Source: USCg-Taylor sp050740455
GTDB taxonomy: Bacteria > Pseudomonadota > Gammaproteobacteria > JACCXJ01
Length of the DNA stretch: 64,000 nucleotides
NCBI GenBank assembly: GCA_050740455.1
Contig: JBOIDF010000009.1
Span: 6,578 to 70,577 of the forward strand
Direction of reading: 5' to 3'
Position numbers and translations under genes: made by a program. Shown piece after piece: positions 35,505 through 43,797 of this stretch. Numbering within the stretch: the first letter of the stretch is position 1; each line of letters begins with the position of its first letter. The notes under the pieces were generated by a model. The model ran no database searches and was not told where the DNA came from. It saw only the letters and a list, made by a program, of their open reading frames with translations.

Positions 35505-35667
35505 GCCCGCTAAAAACTCCCCGACCTGCTTAACCGTCTCTAACTGTCTGTCGTTCATGATGGCCTTCATCCTCCCATCATGAACAGTCGCCGCCTTACT
35601 TCAGACTCATCTTGTAAGAAATAAGCCCTCCCTTCAGACTCATCTAGCATTGGAAGAGGCTAGAAGT
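35505..35667 (+). repeat. Tandem non-coding unit, copy 2, with 11-bp hairpin
   Basis: Second copy of the unit at 35320. The hairpin is GTTCATGATGG/CCATCATGAAC, with the loop shortened by three bases. The short internal repeat is here CTTCAGACTCATCT, twice. The terminal CTAGCATTGGAAGAG also occurs at about 23488 beside the IS3 OrfA remnant. The 300 bases between the sulfotransferase and copy 1, and the 100 bases after copy 2, hold no gene that I recognise. Confidence 0.7.
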
Positions 35668-35771
35668 TGCAATCGTCGCGGGGGTAACTTATGATCATTA
35701 TCACTGAGTGTTATCCATCCTGGCTGGCTATCCCAAAAGTTCGGTGAAAGCCATTCTAAGCAAGCTCATAT

Positions 35772-36515
35772 ATGCCAACGCGTACTATGGACAAAGTTGA
35801 CGTCGAAGAGATCGAAAAAAAAATAGCGGGCATTCCCTGGTGGCATCGGATCGACATCCATGGTGTGGTAACGCCGGGATCCCGCGCGGCACCCTCTCAA
35901 CAGTGGAAATCCGACGCCATCGACAAAGATTTGAGCGGCAAGGACATTCTCGATATTGGGACGTGGGACGGGTATTACACGTTCTTGGCGGAGTCGCGAG
36001 GAGCCAGGCGCGTCGTCGCCGTTGATGCCTGTCAGGGACCCTCCACGCCCAGAGGATTTCAGACGGCCAAGGAATTACTGAGATCGAAGGCGGAACACCA
36101 CATTTTGGATGTCCACCAGCTGGATCGGCTCGACGGCACTTTCGATTGGATCTTCTTTTTTGGGGTTTACTATCATTTGGAAGATCCCTATTCGGCTTTA
36201 CAGCAGATTTTCAACAAGCTCAAGCCCGGCGGCACTCTCCTCTTGGAAGGGCTGGTCCGCGCCGGAAGCAAACCCTACCTTTACGCTTATCGCCCCGGGG
36301 AAGCCGACCCCACCACGTACTGTGCAGCCACGGTACCCTGGCTGCGGTTAGCTTGCCAACGCATAGGTTTTTCTTCCGTTGATTTTGTGTCTCGTTATCC
36401 GGGAGACAACGCCTGGGAGAAGCTTGGTCGCTTTGTTGCCTGGCATCTACGGCTTCACGCGGGGCGGTTCAGAAAAGCTCACCGCGCGATCATCAAGGCC
36501 CGCACACCAGCTTAG
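35772..36515 (+). CDS. CmoB-like SAM-dependent methyltransferase
   Basis: A 247-residue class I methyltransferase of the group usually annotated as tRNA (mo5U34) methyltransferase-like (DUF1698). Motif I is ILDIGTWDGYYTFLAE, then VVAVDAC. The post-motif is DWIFFFGVYYHLEDPYSAL, followed by LKPGGTLLLEG. True CmoB is about 320 residues with an extra N-terminal domain. This shorter form, inside a polysaccharide island, more likely methylates a sugar or lipid. The exact substrate is not readable. Confidence 0.82.
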   Translation: MPTRTMDKVDVEEIEKKIAGIPWWHRIDIHGVVTPGSRAAPSQQWKSDAIDKDLSGKDILDIGTWDGYYTFLAESRGARRVVAVDACQGPSTPRGFQTAKELLRSKAEHHILDVHQLDRLDGTFDWIFFFGVYYHLEDPYSALQQIFNKLKPGGTLLLEGLVRAGSKPYLYAYRPGEADPTTYCAATVPWLRLACQRIGFSSVDFVSRYPGDNAWEKLGRFVAWHLRLHAGRFRKAHRAIIKARTPA

Positions 36516-36575
36516 CATCGGGCAACGCGCCCCCCGACACAAACATATCGCTCCCGGAAAACGTTCGCCTCTACA

Positions 36576-36840
36576 TCAAACTTAGCGGCACATAATCGAT
36601 AAGGTCTTTGTTAACGACGTATCCATTATCAAGCCAGTTTCTAAAGCGAAACCGTACTCGCGGGTTGCCCCATCTGAGCAAGTGCGCGATGGTCACGGGT
36701 TTGCTCATATGCAGCACTCTATGTCCATTCTTTGTGAATTCATGGGCCAGATGGTGAGAACCGACTACAAACACACCGCCCAAAGGCGTGTGGCTGCCAA
36801 AGACGGCTTCCCGCCGTCGAGCGCTCTCCACTAGCCCCCC
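36576..36840 (-). pseudogene. Duplicate 5' fragment of the GT-B glycosyltransferase
   Basis: The frame repeats the first 80 or so codons of the gene at 23539-24708 with about 90% identity (FGSHTPLGGVFVVGSHHLAH, then RVLHMSKPVTIAHLLRWGNP), then runs out near LIDYVPLSL. No further part of the enzyme follows. It is a truncated segmental duplication. Confidence 0.85.
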
Positions 36841-36904
36841 CGCGTTCAAAACCTTAACTCAGGTCACACCTTTTCTCCCTGAACCGCGCCGTTCAGGGTG
36901 ATTC

Positions 36905-36931
36905 TTGCGCGTTTTGCTAAAGCAGTATACT
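36905..36931 (+). promoter_or_regulatory. Candidate promoter of the riboswitch-controlled gene
   Basis: TTGCGC, 15 bases, then TATACT: an acceptable -10 with a weak -35 and short spacing. It would give a leader of about 300 nucleotides that includes the riboswitch. A perfect 8-bp hairpin (CCCTGAAC/GTTCAGGG, 36877-36898) lies just upstream and may end transcription from the left. Confidence 0.35.
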
Positions 36932-37069
36932 GTGCTTATGATCGGTTACAGGTCGGGTTACAGCCGCGGCGTACCGTAAACCGCTACTAAAGCTTCAAAA
37001 CCGAGCGCCGATAGATTCGGGCGTTCGAGCGAGGATTCTCGCGAGGTGGATCAACACCTAAAGAACTAG

Positions 37070-37170
37070 AGAGCACTGAAAAAGGCAAACCATCCGAAAG
37101 GATGGGACGCAAAGCTACTGGCCTAAACCCTCAATGGTTGGGGGGCATGGTCGCAGGGTTGCCAGGCGAT
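37070..37170 (+). ncRNA. Cyclic-di-GMP-I (GEMM) riboswitch
   Basis: The consensus core is present in order: AAAGGCAAACC, a stem CATCC-GAAA-GGATG with a GNRA tetraloop, GGGACGCAAAGC, then CTGGCCTAAACC, which includes the tetraloop receptor. A second stem-loop with GGTCGCAGGGTTGCCAGG closes it. These match the GEMM-I aptamer that senses cyclic di-GMP. Downstream, ACCTCCT at 37179-37185 can pair with the gene's ribosome binding site AAGGAGG at 37223-37229, which suggests control of translation start. The regulated gene starts at 37236. Confidence 0.9.
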
Positions 37171-37235
37171 CCAACAGTACCTCCTGTGTGCTGGGCGTTT
37201 CGCTAGGCACATGTCCGTAAACAAGGAGGCTACTA

Positions 37236-38879
37236 ATGTTCAGTATTAAATCACGCCTCAGCTTCACCAGGACTTTAGGTTCAACGGTGATGTTGGGAAT
37301 CATGTTATTTCTCTCTGTACCAGCGCACACGTATGCGGCGGATATAATCATCGACAACAAGGACCCTGGTGTGTCCTGGTCGAATACACCAGGATGGTCT
37401 GGCCAACGCATAACGTCAGCGTATAAAGGCCACGCGGGGATGACGCGGAACAAAAATGCGTGGAGTACATTCAAGTTCGGTTCCCCGCAGAGCGGCAAGT
37501 ACGATGTATACATGCACTGGCCTAAATGGTCGGGATCGCTACCAGATAACGCTGTGCCGGTAGTCATCAAGCATTCGTCCGGTACTCAGACGGTTAAGGT
37601 TAATCAGCGGCAGAATGGCGGACGGTGGAACCGTTTAGGGACTTGGAAGCTGGATAATTCAGCTTACTTAACCCTTACGAATCGGGGCCATGGGAGAACT
37701 TATTTCGATGCCATTAAACTGGTGCCGTCGTTGGGAACTCCTCCGAAGGATCCCACTTTATCATTGACGGCGAACCCTCTAACGGTGAGTAAAGGCGGGG
37801 CCGCGACCTTATCGTGGGCCTCTCAAAATTCCACATCATGCACGGCAAGCGGCGGATGGTCCGGAAACAAAGGCTTGTCGGGTAGTCAAACTGCTAGTAA
37901 TATTACCTCCAGCCAAACCTATAATTTGACTTGTACCGGTACTACTAAGAACGTCTCGGCGGCGGTTAACGTGGTAGTCGCACTCCCTCCACCCCCTCCC
38001 CCTTCTCCTCCACAGCCTGTCATCGGCCTCGCCGTCCAACAGCACATGGGCACGTTCGATGTGGCAGGCCAGGCATTCACTAAAGAACTCGACCCTCACT
38101 CCTTACGGTTGGGGTACAACCACGGGGACCACGATTTCGGCATCAAATGGGCTGCTCAAAACGGCAAGTCGGTTGTTTTCATGCTGGGTTACGGTGTAGG
38201 TATTGATGCGAAGACTCCCAACGGCCGGCAGGCGTACGCGAATCGTTCCGCCAATCTCGCTCAAACGTATGGCAATAAAGTCCAATATTACGAAGTTTGG
38301 AACGAATGGAATGGGGGATTCGGTTTGCCGTGCAATTGGCGAGAGCCCCCCTGCAACGATGCCGCTATGTATACCGACCTGCTTTGCAAGACATACACGG
38401 CAATCAAGGCGGTTCGGCCGAGTGCCATGGTTGTCGGCGGCGCAGTGGCGAACGCGAGCAAAGCTTTTATTAGTGGCATGCTCGATGCCGGTGCTGGAAA
38501 CTGCATGGACATGTTGTCTTTGCACATATACATCTACGGGCAAAAGTCGCCTGGTAATGTCGCACGCAATGCACCCGCATCGGAGGGCGCCGCCAAGCTT
38601 ATTAAAATCGTGACGGACAGAGAGAATCTGATCAAACAAAAGACTGGGAGGACTATCCCGATTCTTGTGACTGAAGCTGGCTTCCACGGTACTGATGAGC
38701 AACTTGGGGCCGAGTATGTCACTGAACTCTACAAGCAAGCTCAAGCAGTACCGTTTATTGAGGGGATATGGTGGTATGCGCTGGAAGACGCGGGCAAGGG
38801 GACTTTTGGCCTGGTACGGAGCAACAACACCAAGAAGCCTGCCTTTGCGGCATATCAGGAAGTTGCACGGGAATATTAG
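37236..38879 (+). CDS. Secreted golvesin/Ig-like glycoside hydrolase under c-di-GMP control
   Basis: A 547-residue exported protein. The signal peptide spans residues 1 to about 34 (LGIMLFLSVPAHTYA). Next, at about 36-165, is a golvesin/xanthan-lyase-like beta domain (IIIDNKDPGVSWSN, KYDVYMHWPKW, TYFDAIKLVP). An Ig-like domain covers about 172-248, then a proline run (PPPPPPSPP). The C-terminal 290 residues form a clan-A glycosidase (GH39/GH5-like), with likely acid/base Glu in YYEVWNEWNGG and nucleophile Glu in ILVTEAGF. It probably cleaves or remodels an exopolysaccharide. The ribosome binding site AAGGAGG lies six bases before the ATG and can be masked by the riboswitch. Confidence 0.85.
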   Translation: MFSIKSRLSFTRTLGSTVMLGIMLFLSVPAHTYAADIIIDNKDPGVSWSNTPGWSGQRITSAYKGHAGMTRNKNAWSTFKFGSPQSGKYDVYMHWPKWSGSLPDNAVPVVIKHSSGTQTVKVNQRQNGGRWNRLGTWKLDNSAYLTLTNRGHGRTYFDAIKLVPSLGTPPKDPTLSLTANPLTVSKGGAATLSWASQNSTSCTASGGWSGNKGLSGSQTASNITSSQTYNLTCTGTTKNVSAAVNVVVALPPPPPPSPPQPVIGLAVQQHMGTFDVAGQAFTKELDPHSLRLGYNHGDHDFGIKWAAQNGKSVVFMLGYGVGIDAKTPNGRQAYANRSANLAQTYGNKVQYYEVWNEWNGGFGLPCNWREPPCNDAAMYTDLLCKTYTAIKAVRPSAMVVGGAVANASKAFISGMLDAGAGNCMDMLSLHIYIYGQKSPGNVARNAPASEGAAKLIKIVTDRENLIKQKTGRTIPILVTEAGFHGTDEQLGAEYVTELYKQAQAVPFIEGIWWYALEDAGKGTFGLVRSNNTKKPAFAAYQEVAREY

Positions 38880-39020
38880 TATCTATTGACCATTGGTTCA
38901 ATATCACGGAAGGAGCGAAATAAGTCGGTTTCGTTAACCCAACCTGGGCTGGTATTAGGTATGGTGCGAGAGGCCCTTCAGGAATGATTTAATCCCTCGC
39001 ACCTGCCATCGGCTAACTCC

Positions 39021-39180
39021 GTGTGTAACCCCCCGGCTTTGCCGGGGGACTCACCGTGGTTTGACCTGAACTACGGTCGGCGCGGATCTCCGATCTCCGC
39101 CAACAGAAGAGGGTTCACAGATGAAGGAATATCAGAGTTTGAGTCACGTAGAGTTTTTACCGAAGCGAAGGAAGAAACGG
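39021..39180 (+). mobile_element. IS200/IS605-family remnant (left-end hairpin and TnpA start)
   Basis: CCCCCGGC-TTT-GCCGGGGG at 39030-39048 is the sub-terminal hairpin expected at the left end of an IS200-type element. A frame at 39121 begins MKEYQSLSH and continues FLPKRRKKR, which matches the start of the Y1 transposase TnpA with about nine residues deleted in between. The catalytic Tyr and HUH motif are absent. The right end is not visible. Confidence 0.7.
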
Positions 39181-39484
39181 ATTCTGCCTGAAGGGTGGGA
39201 GATCGTGCGAGGCAGAGGTAACCCTCAAGATGGTCCTTCACCGACGTTGTCCGTCGGATCACACCCAACGTTTTACAACGTCTACCTCGGAATCGAGCTA
39301 ATAAACGATTTTGGGGGCGTACGCGCTAAACCCCAAAATTCAGCGGAATGAGGTCCCCGTTAACATACGGTGCGCGTAAGTCGGATGAAAGCGCGAGCGC
39401 CCCGATGCTGGAAAACGCATTCCACCCCACGTAAGCCCAACGGGTAAAACGCACGGCGCGGCTTTGAACCTGACAATCGCGACT

Positions 39485-39572
39485 GTGTATTCCAGCGATT
39501 GAGATCGCTGATTCCGAGCATTGCGATCGCTGATTCCGAGCATTGTGATCACCTAATCCGAAGTGCTTGATC
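39485..39572 (+). repeat. Four imperfect 22-bp tandem repeats (IS21-end-like)
   Basis: Four back-to-back 22-base units (39485, 39507, 39529, 39551) share the pattern ATTCC-n-AGCATTG-n-GATC. Units 2 and 3 differ at a single base. Repeated ends carrying GTGATCAC-type boxes are typical of IS21-family elements, where they bind the transposase. No istA or istB gene remains nearby. The stretch from 39181 to 39484 holds no gene that I recognise. Confidence 0.6.
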
Positions 39573-39605
39573 ACTCATCGGAACGAAGTGAGACGCGTTT
39601 TGTTT

Positions 39606-39806
39606 GTCTGTACATTTCGGCCATCCTGTCCCCGAAATGCACTCGGTCTCGCCGCGACTAATTCCTTTTGCCGCGACCGTCCTGCGCTCAGGCACTACAC
39701 GTCGCTATCGCTCGCGCGTGCCTTCGCTCAATGACTCTACGCCGTCCATCTAGAGGACGGCTATCGCGGGATCCTCGCCTCGGCGTTCCGCCTTCCATGG
39801 CTCGTC
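39606..39806 (+). repeat. 200-bp inverted repeat, left copy
   Basis: The 201 bases match 41924-42123 in reverse orientation at roughly 95%. The copy starts GTCTGTACATTTCGG and ends CCATGGCTCGTC. There is no convincing reading frame. The two copies flank the lhgO fragment, the Wzy-like gene and the IS5 remnant, and could recombine to invert that block. Confidence 0.85.
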
Positions 39807-40037
39807 TTCAGCTCTATGTCTTCCACTCCGTTAGCTCGCTCGTTGACAAATACTGTATTCATGTGTGCTAGTTCGCTTACGTCCGTAGCAACGATGATTT
39901 TGCCACAGATGTCATGCGAGATCTTATGCTCTTTGGCAAAGCGTACTAGTTCACGGCGACCTTCAACGCAGTTTGTCGCTCTATGGGAGCCCGGTTTGTA
40001 GTATATGCCGGAATGGATAACGCCTGAATTGCGGCCG
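39807..40037 (-). pseudogene. lhgO (L-2-hydroxyglutarate oxidase) interior fragment
   Basis: The minus-strand frame reads RNSGVIHSGIYYKPGSHRA, CVEGRRELVRFAKEH, ICGKIIVATDVSEL and VNERANGVEDIEL. This fits residues of about 48-110 of LhgO-type FAD oxidases. The first 93 bases (39945-40037) are also present at 42231-42323, where the N-terminal part of the same gene is found. The coding frame continues into the inverted repeat and dies. Confidence 0.75.
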
Positions 40038-40064
40038 CTGATCACATCCGCAGGATCCTTGCGA

Positions 40065-41357
40065 TCAGAAAGCCTGAATTTCGGGACGTCGCGAAACGCT
40101 GGATAGGAGCGATCTAGAGTTCGAAATGTAGCTATAGGCGATTCCAAGGAATAGTGACAGCGGTAGACTTGTGTAGTGAGGTACGGCAACCATGAGTGTT
40201 ATGAACACTGTTAGAACCGCTGCCTTGAGGCCAACCTCCGCCTCCGTGTTACCTAGCTTCAACACGGGATATACAAAAATCCACGTCGTCATAATCAATC
40301 CCACAACCCCTAAGTTAACAAGAATGGTTGAAAAAAAATCCGTTGAACGAACGTAGCCATTACCTATGCCAAACACTTGAGTAAGTAGCGAGCCATTCAA
40401 AAAGAAGTCTGTCGTGTTCAGAAAAGAATCGTATCGATTAGCTCCTGAGGCACTTTGAAGAGTTAGTTTGTTTTCGACTATCTGTGCATATACATCCAGT
40501 ACAATTGCGTTACCGGACAGGCCCATGGCCAAGACGGTAACTAATACGATTAATGAGACAAACACGATTTTGTCGGCTGGCCCAAAATAGCAGAGGCGAA
40601 CAATAAAATACACAAAGATCCCTAACATTGCGGTCGTCGACGTACTCAACAGTAGCGTTATGAAAAGCAACATGTGCGTAAAAGTACGATTCGTATGCAA
40701 CGCGTAAATCCAGAACGGCAAGATTGCGAATGCATACATTGAAGGCTCTCCCGCGAGACTCTTCAACCTCTGGACCGTCAGGGGCCCCAAATGAATTGTC
40801 TGAAACCAGCTGCCCGTGTGAACGTCGCCGAATAAGTTTCCACTGTCGAAGGTTCGGTTACTGAGGAAGTCCCCACTGTCCCCGAAAACGAGAAAGTACA
40901 CCCACTCATATATACCGTATAGAGCAAACACTATGGCGCCGGTAAAAAGATATTTGTCCCACCGTACGCTGTACAAATGCTTCACGAAAAAAAAAGTCGA
41001 TGCAGCCGCCAGAACATAAAGAGACTGGGTGAACATGGGTTTTCTCATTAATATCCGTCGATCAGTATCCGAATCGATCAGCGGTAAGTTCAGCGGGAAC
41101 TGCACAGTTTGCGAAAAACTTAGGCTAAGTTGCGCGATCGCATTAAGCGCCGCGTATAGCATAACAAACAGAATCAAGTCATAGTAAAAACGTAATAGCA
41201 TGTCTTTAGGAATCACCAGTACACTTATCGGCGGACAGATAACCGCTAGCGCAAATAAATAGCCAGGCGTCGTGCCTTGAACAGACGGTAGTAAAAGAAT
41301 AGAAGTTATTGGCAGGACTATCGCCCAAGCAGCGAAATAAAAATCATGTCGAGACAT
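40065..41357 (-). CDS. Wzy/WaaL-like O-antigen polymerase or ligase
   Basis: A 430-residue membrane protein with about eleven hydrophobic helices and a long periplasmic loop around residues 165-210 (GDSGDFLSNRTFDSGNLFGD, then HLGPLTVQRLKSLAGEPS). RxxSLAGEP-type sequences recall the polymerase/ligase loop. Members join polysaccharide repeat units (Wzy) or link them to lipid A core (WaaL). The codon use and lower GC than the core genes are typical of O-antigen genes. The 3' end is duplicated at 43798-44035. An lhgO fragment and a 200-bp inverted repeat flank it. Confidence 0.8.
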   Translation of the reverse strand: MSRHDFYFAAWAIVLPITSILLLPSVQGTTPGYLFALAVICPPISVLVIPKDMLLRFYYDLILFVMLYAALNAIAQLSLSFSQTVQFPLNLPLIDSDTDRRILMRKPMFTQSLYVLAAASTFFFVKHLYSVRWDKYLFTGAIVFALYGIYEWVYFLVFGDSGDFLSNRTFDSGNLFGDVHTGSWFQTIHLGPLTVQRLKSLAGEPSMYAFAILPFWIYALHTNRTFTHMLLFITLLLSTSTTAMLGIFVYFIVRLCYFGPADKIVFVSLIVLVTVLAMGLSGNAIVLDVYAQIVENKLTLQSASGANRYDSFLNTTDFFLNGSLLTQVFGIGNGYVRSTDFFSTILVNLGVVGLIMTTWIFVYPVLKLGNTEAEVGLKAAVLTVFITLMVAVPHYTSLPLSLFLGIAYSYISNSRSLLSSVSRRPEIQAF

Positions 41358-41458
41358 AGAAAACGTACCTGGAAACTATTCCGCCTATACTAGATTGCCA
41401 ATTGTCGCATATCGTGACCCTTCTGCGCAGATGGCTTGAGTCTTTTCCAACGCTGCAT

Positions 41459-41804
41459 TAGGGAACCTCTGAACAAGTAACTAAAATGGGTCGGGCAGCG
41501 CGCATACGAAGCGATTTCAGACGGAAAAGCAGCCGTTAAGTCTGTTTGTCATCGTTCACGGGGCCATTTTCGCCCCGTTTGCCATACTGCAGACACACTA
41601 CGCCCCCGACAGTCGCCGCAACCGCCGGCGCAACAGGTATAAGTTCGCAAGCGCGCGGGTGACAAACAACCGATGGGCGTTCTTCGCCAATCCCTTGTAG
41701 CGGGTCTTCACGAAGCCGAAGATACGCTTAATGATGAGAAAGGGGTGCTCGACCTTGGCGCGCGGCGGGCCAGACGCACACTGACCTTGCTCGACCGCGT
41801 CCAT
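41459..41804 (-). mobile_element. IS5-family remnant with transposase C-terminus
   Basis: The last 68 codons of an IS5 transposase are present: AKVEHPFLIIKRIFGFVKTR, YKGLAKNAHRLFVTRALANL and YLLRRRL. The catalytic Glu lies in KVEHPF. The likely outer end of the element is GGGAACCTCTGAACAAGT at 41459. The rest of the transposase and the other end are missing. Confidence 0.8.
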
Positions 41805-41892
41805 AGTTGCAGTCGTTGCCGTTGTTCATGGGTAGATCGTTTCTCCAATTCCGTTATGGCAGTCTTGAATATCGCCTCGGAACGCTATAGGT

Positions 41893-41920
41893 CGTCATAC
41901 CTGCGAAAGCAGGTACCCAG
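41893..41920. repeat. GTCAT-type small palindromic repeat, first
   Basis: GTCATACCTGC-GAAA-GCAGGTACCCAG: a 6-bp hairpin (ACCTGC/GCAGGT) with a tetraloop. Its partner at 42157-42186 has CTGGATGCCAGC-TTCC-GCTGGCATGAC. Such repeats are widespread small palindromes of proteobacterial intergenic DNA. The 200-bp inverted repeat copy lies between the two. Confidence 0.55.
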
Positions 41921-41923
41921 AGC

Positions 41924-42123
41924 GACGAGCCATGGAAGGCGGAACGCCGAGGCGAGGAGCCCGCGATAGCCGTCCTCTAGATGGACGGCGTAAAGTCATT
42001 GAGTGAAGGCACGCGCGAGTGATAGCGACGTAGCGTGCCTGAGCGCAGGACGGTCCCGGCGAAAGGAATTAGTCGCGGCGAGACTGAGTGCATTTCGGGG
42101 ACAGGATGGCCGAAATGTACAGA
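41924..42123 (-). repeat. 200-bp inverted repeat, right copy
   Basis: Reverse-complement partner of 39606-39806. It lies between two small palindromic repeats (41893-41920 and 42157-42186), which suggests that the 200-bp unit entered a pre-existing repeat or spreads with it. Confidence 0.85.
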
Positions 42124-42224
42124 CGAGGGCCGCCGCGCAAACGTTTATGCCGGTTTCCTGGATGCCAGCTTCCGCTGGCATGACGGTCGTTCTTGGAATT
42201 CAAGTCGTAAACGTTTATATAAAA

Positions 42225-42463
42225 CGCACTACTAGTTCACGGCGACCTTCAACGCAGTTTTTCGCTCTATGGGAGCCCGGTTTGTAGTATATGCCGGAAT
42301 GGATAACGCCTGAATTGCGGCCGGTCTGATGTGCCGCCAGCCTATTTTCCTTTTCGAGCAAAGCTATTTTCAGGTCGGGATACCGGGTATTGATTTTGTA
42401 CGCAGCCGCGAGACCGACGCAACCTCCGCCGACCACCACAACATCAAATTGCTGGTTTGTCAT
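42225..42463 (-). pseudogene. lhgO (L-2-hydroxyglutarate oxidase) N-terminal fragment
   Basis: The frame starts MTNQQFDVVVVGGGCVGLAA, the FAD-binding GxGxxG of LhgO-like oxidases, and continues to CVEGRREL before stopping. A full enzyme has about 395 residues. The downstream part of the gene lies 2.2 kb away at 39807-40037, sharing 93 bases with this fragment. The gene starts 31 bases after the epimerase stop on the same strand. Confidence 0.8.
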
Positions 42464-42493
42464 TGTTTGCTCGCTCCGCGTCGGAAGTTTTTC

Positions 42494-43510
42494 TTATTTC
42501 GCCCAATCCTCTGGAGTATCGTGCTGCCAATCTTCCAGTGCCTGGTCGAGGGTATACTGGTATTGATATCCGGCATGATAAAGAACGCTGGGAACAATGT
42601 TGTTTGATTGCACCAACTTGCGAATACGAACTGGGCTAATCGGTTGGTTAATGCCCAGAGGACGGCCCACCGCTTCTAGCGCATAAGATGCCGCGAGCAA
42701 CAGATGGTAGGGAACCGAAGGCACAAATCGCGCTATACCGGCCACACGGCAGATAGCCTGCACATACTCCTCGACGGTAGGAGTCGGGTCCATTGAAAAA
42801 TTGAACAACTCGACGTTAATCCCTTGCGTTTCTATACGTGCTAATGCCCAAGCGAGCGCATGGCAGAGCTCCTTTACATAGCCGCCCGCTTTCCGGGTCT
42901 GACGGTTCCCTATATAGAAAAGGTACCGTCCTAATAACGCTCGTATCATGCGGGTCATGTTGCCGTGTTCCCCCGCTCCAAAAACCACTCCCGGGCGGAC
43001 GATTATGAGACGGCGGCCTTTACCTGCAAGCTGCCAGGCAATATGAATTTTCTCGGCCACCAACTTTGATGCTCCGTACGGAGAAATTGGAACCGGCAAG
43101 GATCGTTCGTCTTTATTCTCCTCAGTTGGGCCGTACGGTGCGATGCTGCTAGTGAAAATAATGTGCTGGCAGCCAACGTGCTCGGCCCAGGCACAAACGT
43201 TTTCCGCGCCAGGAAGGTTCGTGGCATAGTATTCGTGCGCTTCATGGCCTGGCTCTCGATGCACGGCGGCGAAGTTTCCAATCAGATCAACCCGCTCGGA
43301 TAGAGCAGGATGTTGGATGGGGTAGCGCACATCAATCGGCACATGTTCGATCTGCCCGCTTTTACTTAGCTCTAGCAGACCTTGTGGCCAAGCCCCACGC
43401 TCGATCGGTTGAAGGTCAGCCAGAAAGACCTTCTCAGCAATGTCATTCGTTAACAGATAGCGCGCGAAATGTGTGCCTATAAAACCAGTGCCTCCGAATA
43501 GTACACACAT
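42494..43510 (-). CDS. NAD-dependent sugar epimerase/dehydratase
   Basis: A 338-residue extended short-chain dehydrogenase. The cofactor motif is VLFGGTGFIGTHFARYL at the N-terminus. The catalytic YxxxK is in SPYGASKLVAEK, with Ser in FTSSIAPYGP. RPGVVFGAGEHGNMTRM and AGGYVKEL follow. It most likely makes or alters a nucleotide sugar for the island's polysaccharide. The start at 43510 (MCVLFGG) was chosen; the open frame extends 27 codons further without conserved residues. The product sugar cannot be assigned. Confidence 0.88.
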   Translation of the reverse strand: MCVLFGGTGFIGTHFARYLLTNDIAEKVFLADLQPIERGAWPQGLLELSKSGQIEHVPIDVRYPIQHPALSERVDLIGNFAAVHREPGHEAHEYYATNLPGAENVCAWAEHVGCQHIIFTSSIAPYGPTEENKDERSLPVPISPYGASKLVAEKIHIAWQLAGKGRRLIIVRPGVVFGAGEHGNMTRMIRALLGRYLFYIGNRQTRKAGGYVKELCHALAWALARIETQGINVELFNFSMDPTPTVEEYVQAICRVAGIARFVPSVPYHLLLAASYALEAVGRPLGINQPISPVRIRKLVQSNNIVPSVLYHAGYQYQYTLDQALEDWQHDTPEDWAK

Positions 43511-43699
43511 CTTATATGTGCTCACGTTTCTCTTAGGTTCTCCGATCAAGGTTTTCCATGGGCGTAGATCAAGTACTATACCGTAAATCAATAGGTAACA
43601 ATATAATTGCTAATTGAAAGTGACACTTTTGTAGTTTAGAAGAGGAAGGCTACCTGGGATAATATGAAGCATCGAATGCAAACGAACCCCAAAGGGTTA

Positions 43700-43797
43700 C
43701 CCGAGGACTAAAGTGTCATACGAAGAAGCTATGGTTTCCACCCATAGCGCAAAGTTCCCCGGAACAAACCTGCGATGTGTATATGCGCTGGTCAAAT
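43700..43797 (+). pseudogene. Possible fragment of a golvesin-like domain
   Basis: A plus-strand frame with CDVYMRWSN preceded by SSPEQT resembles SPQSGKYDVYMHWPKW of the glycosidase at 37236. It sits right next to the wzy-like fragment, in the same relative orientation as the intact pair. The match is short and without statistics. Confidence 0.35.

Noticed and set aside
39485..39572. CRISPR array
   Set aside because: The 22-bp units are directly adjacent with no spacers, and no cas genes occur in the window.
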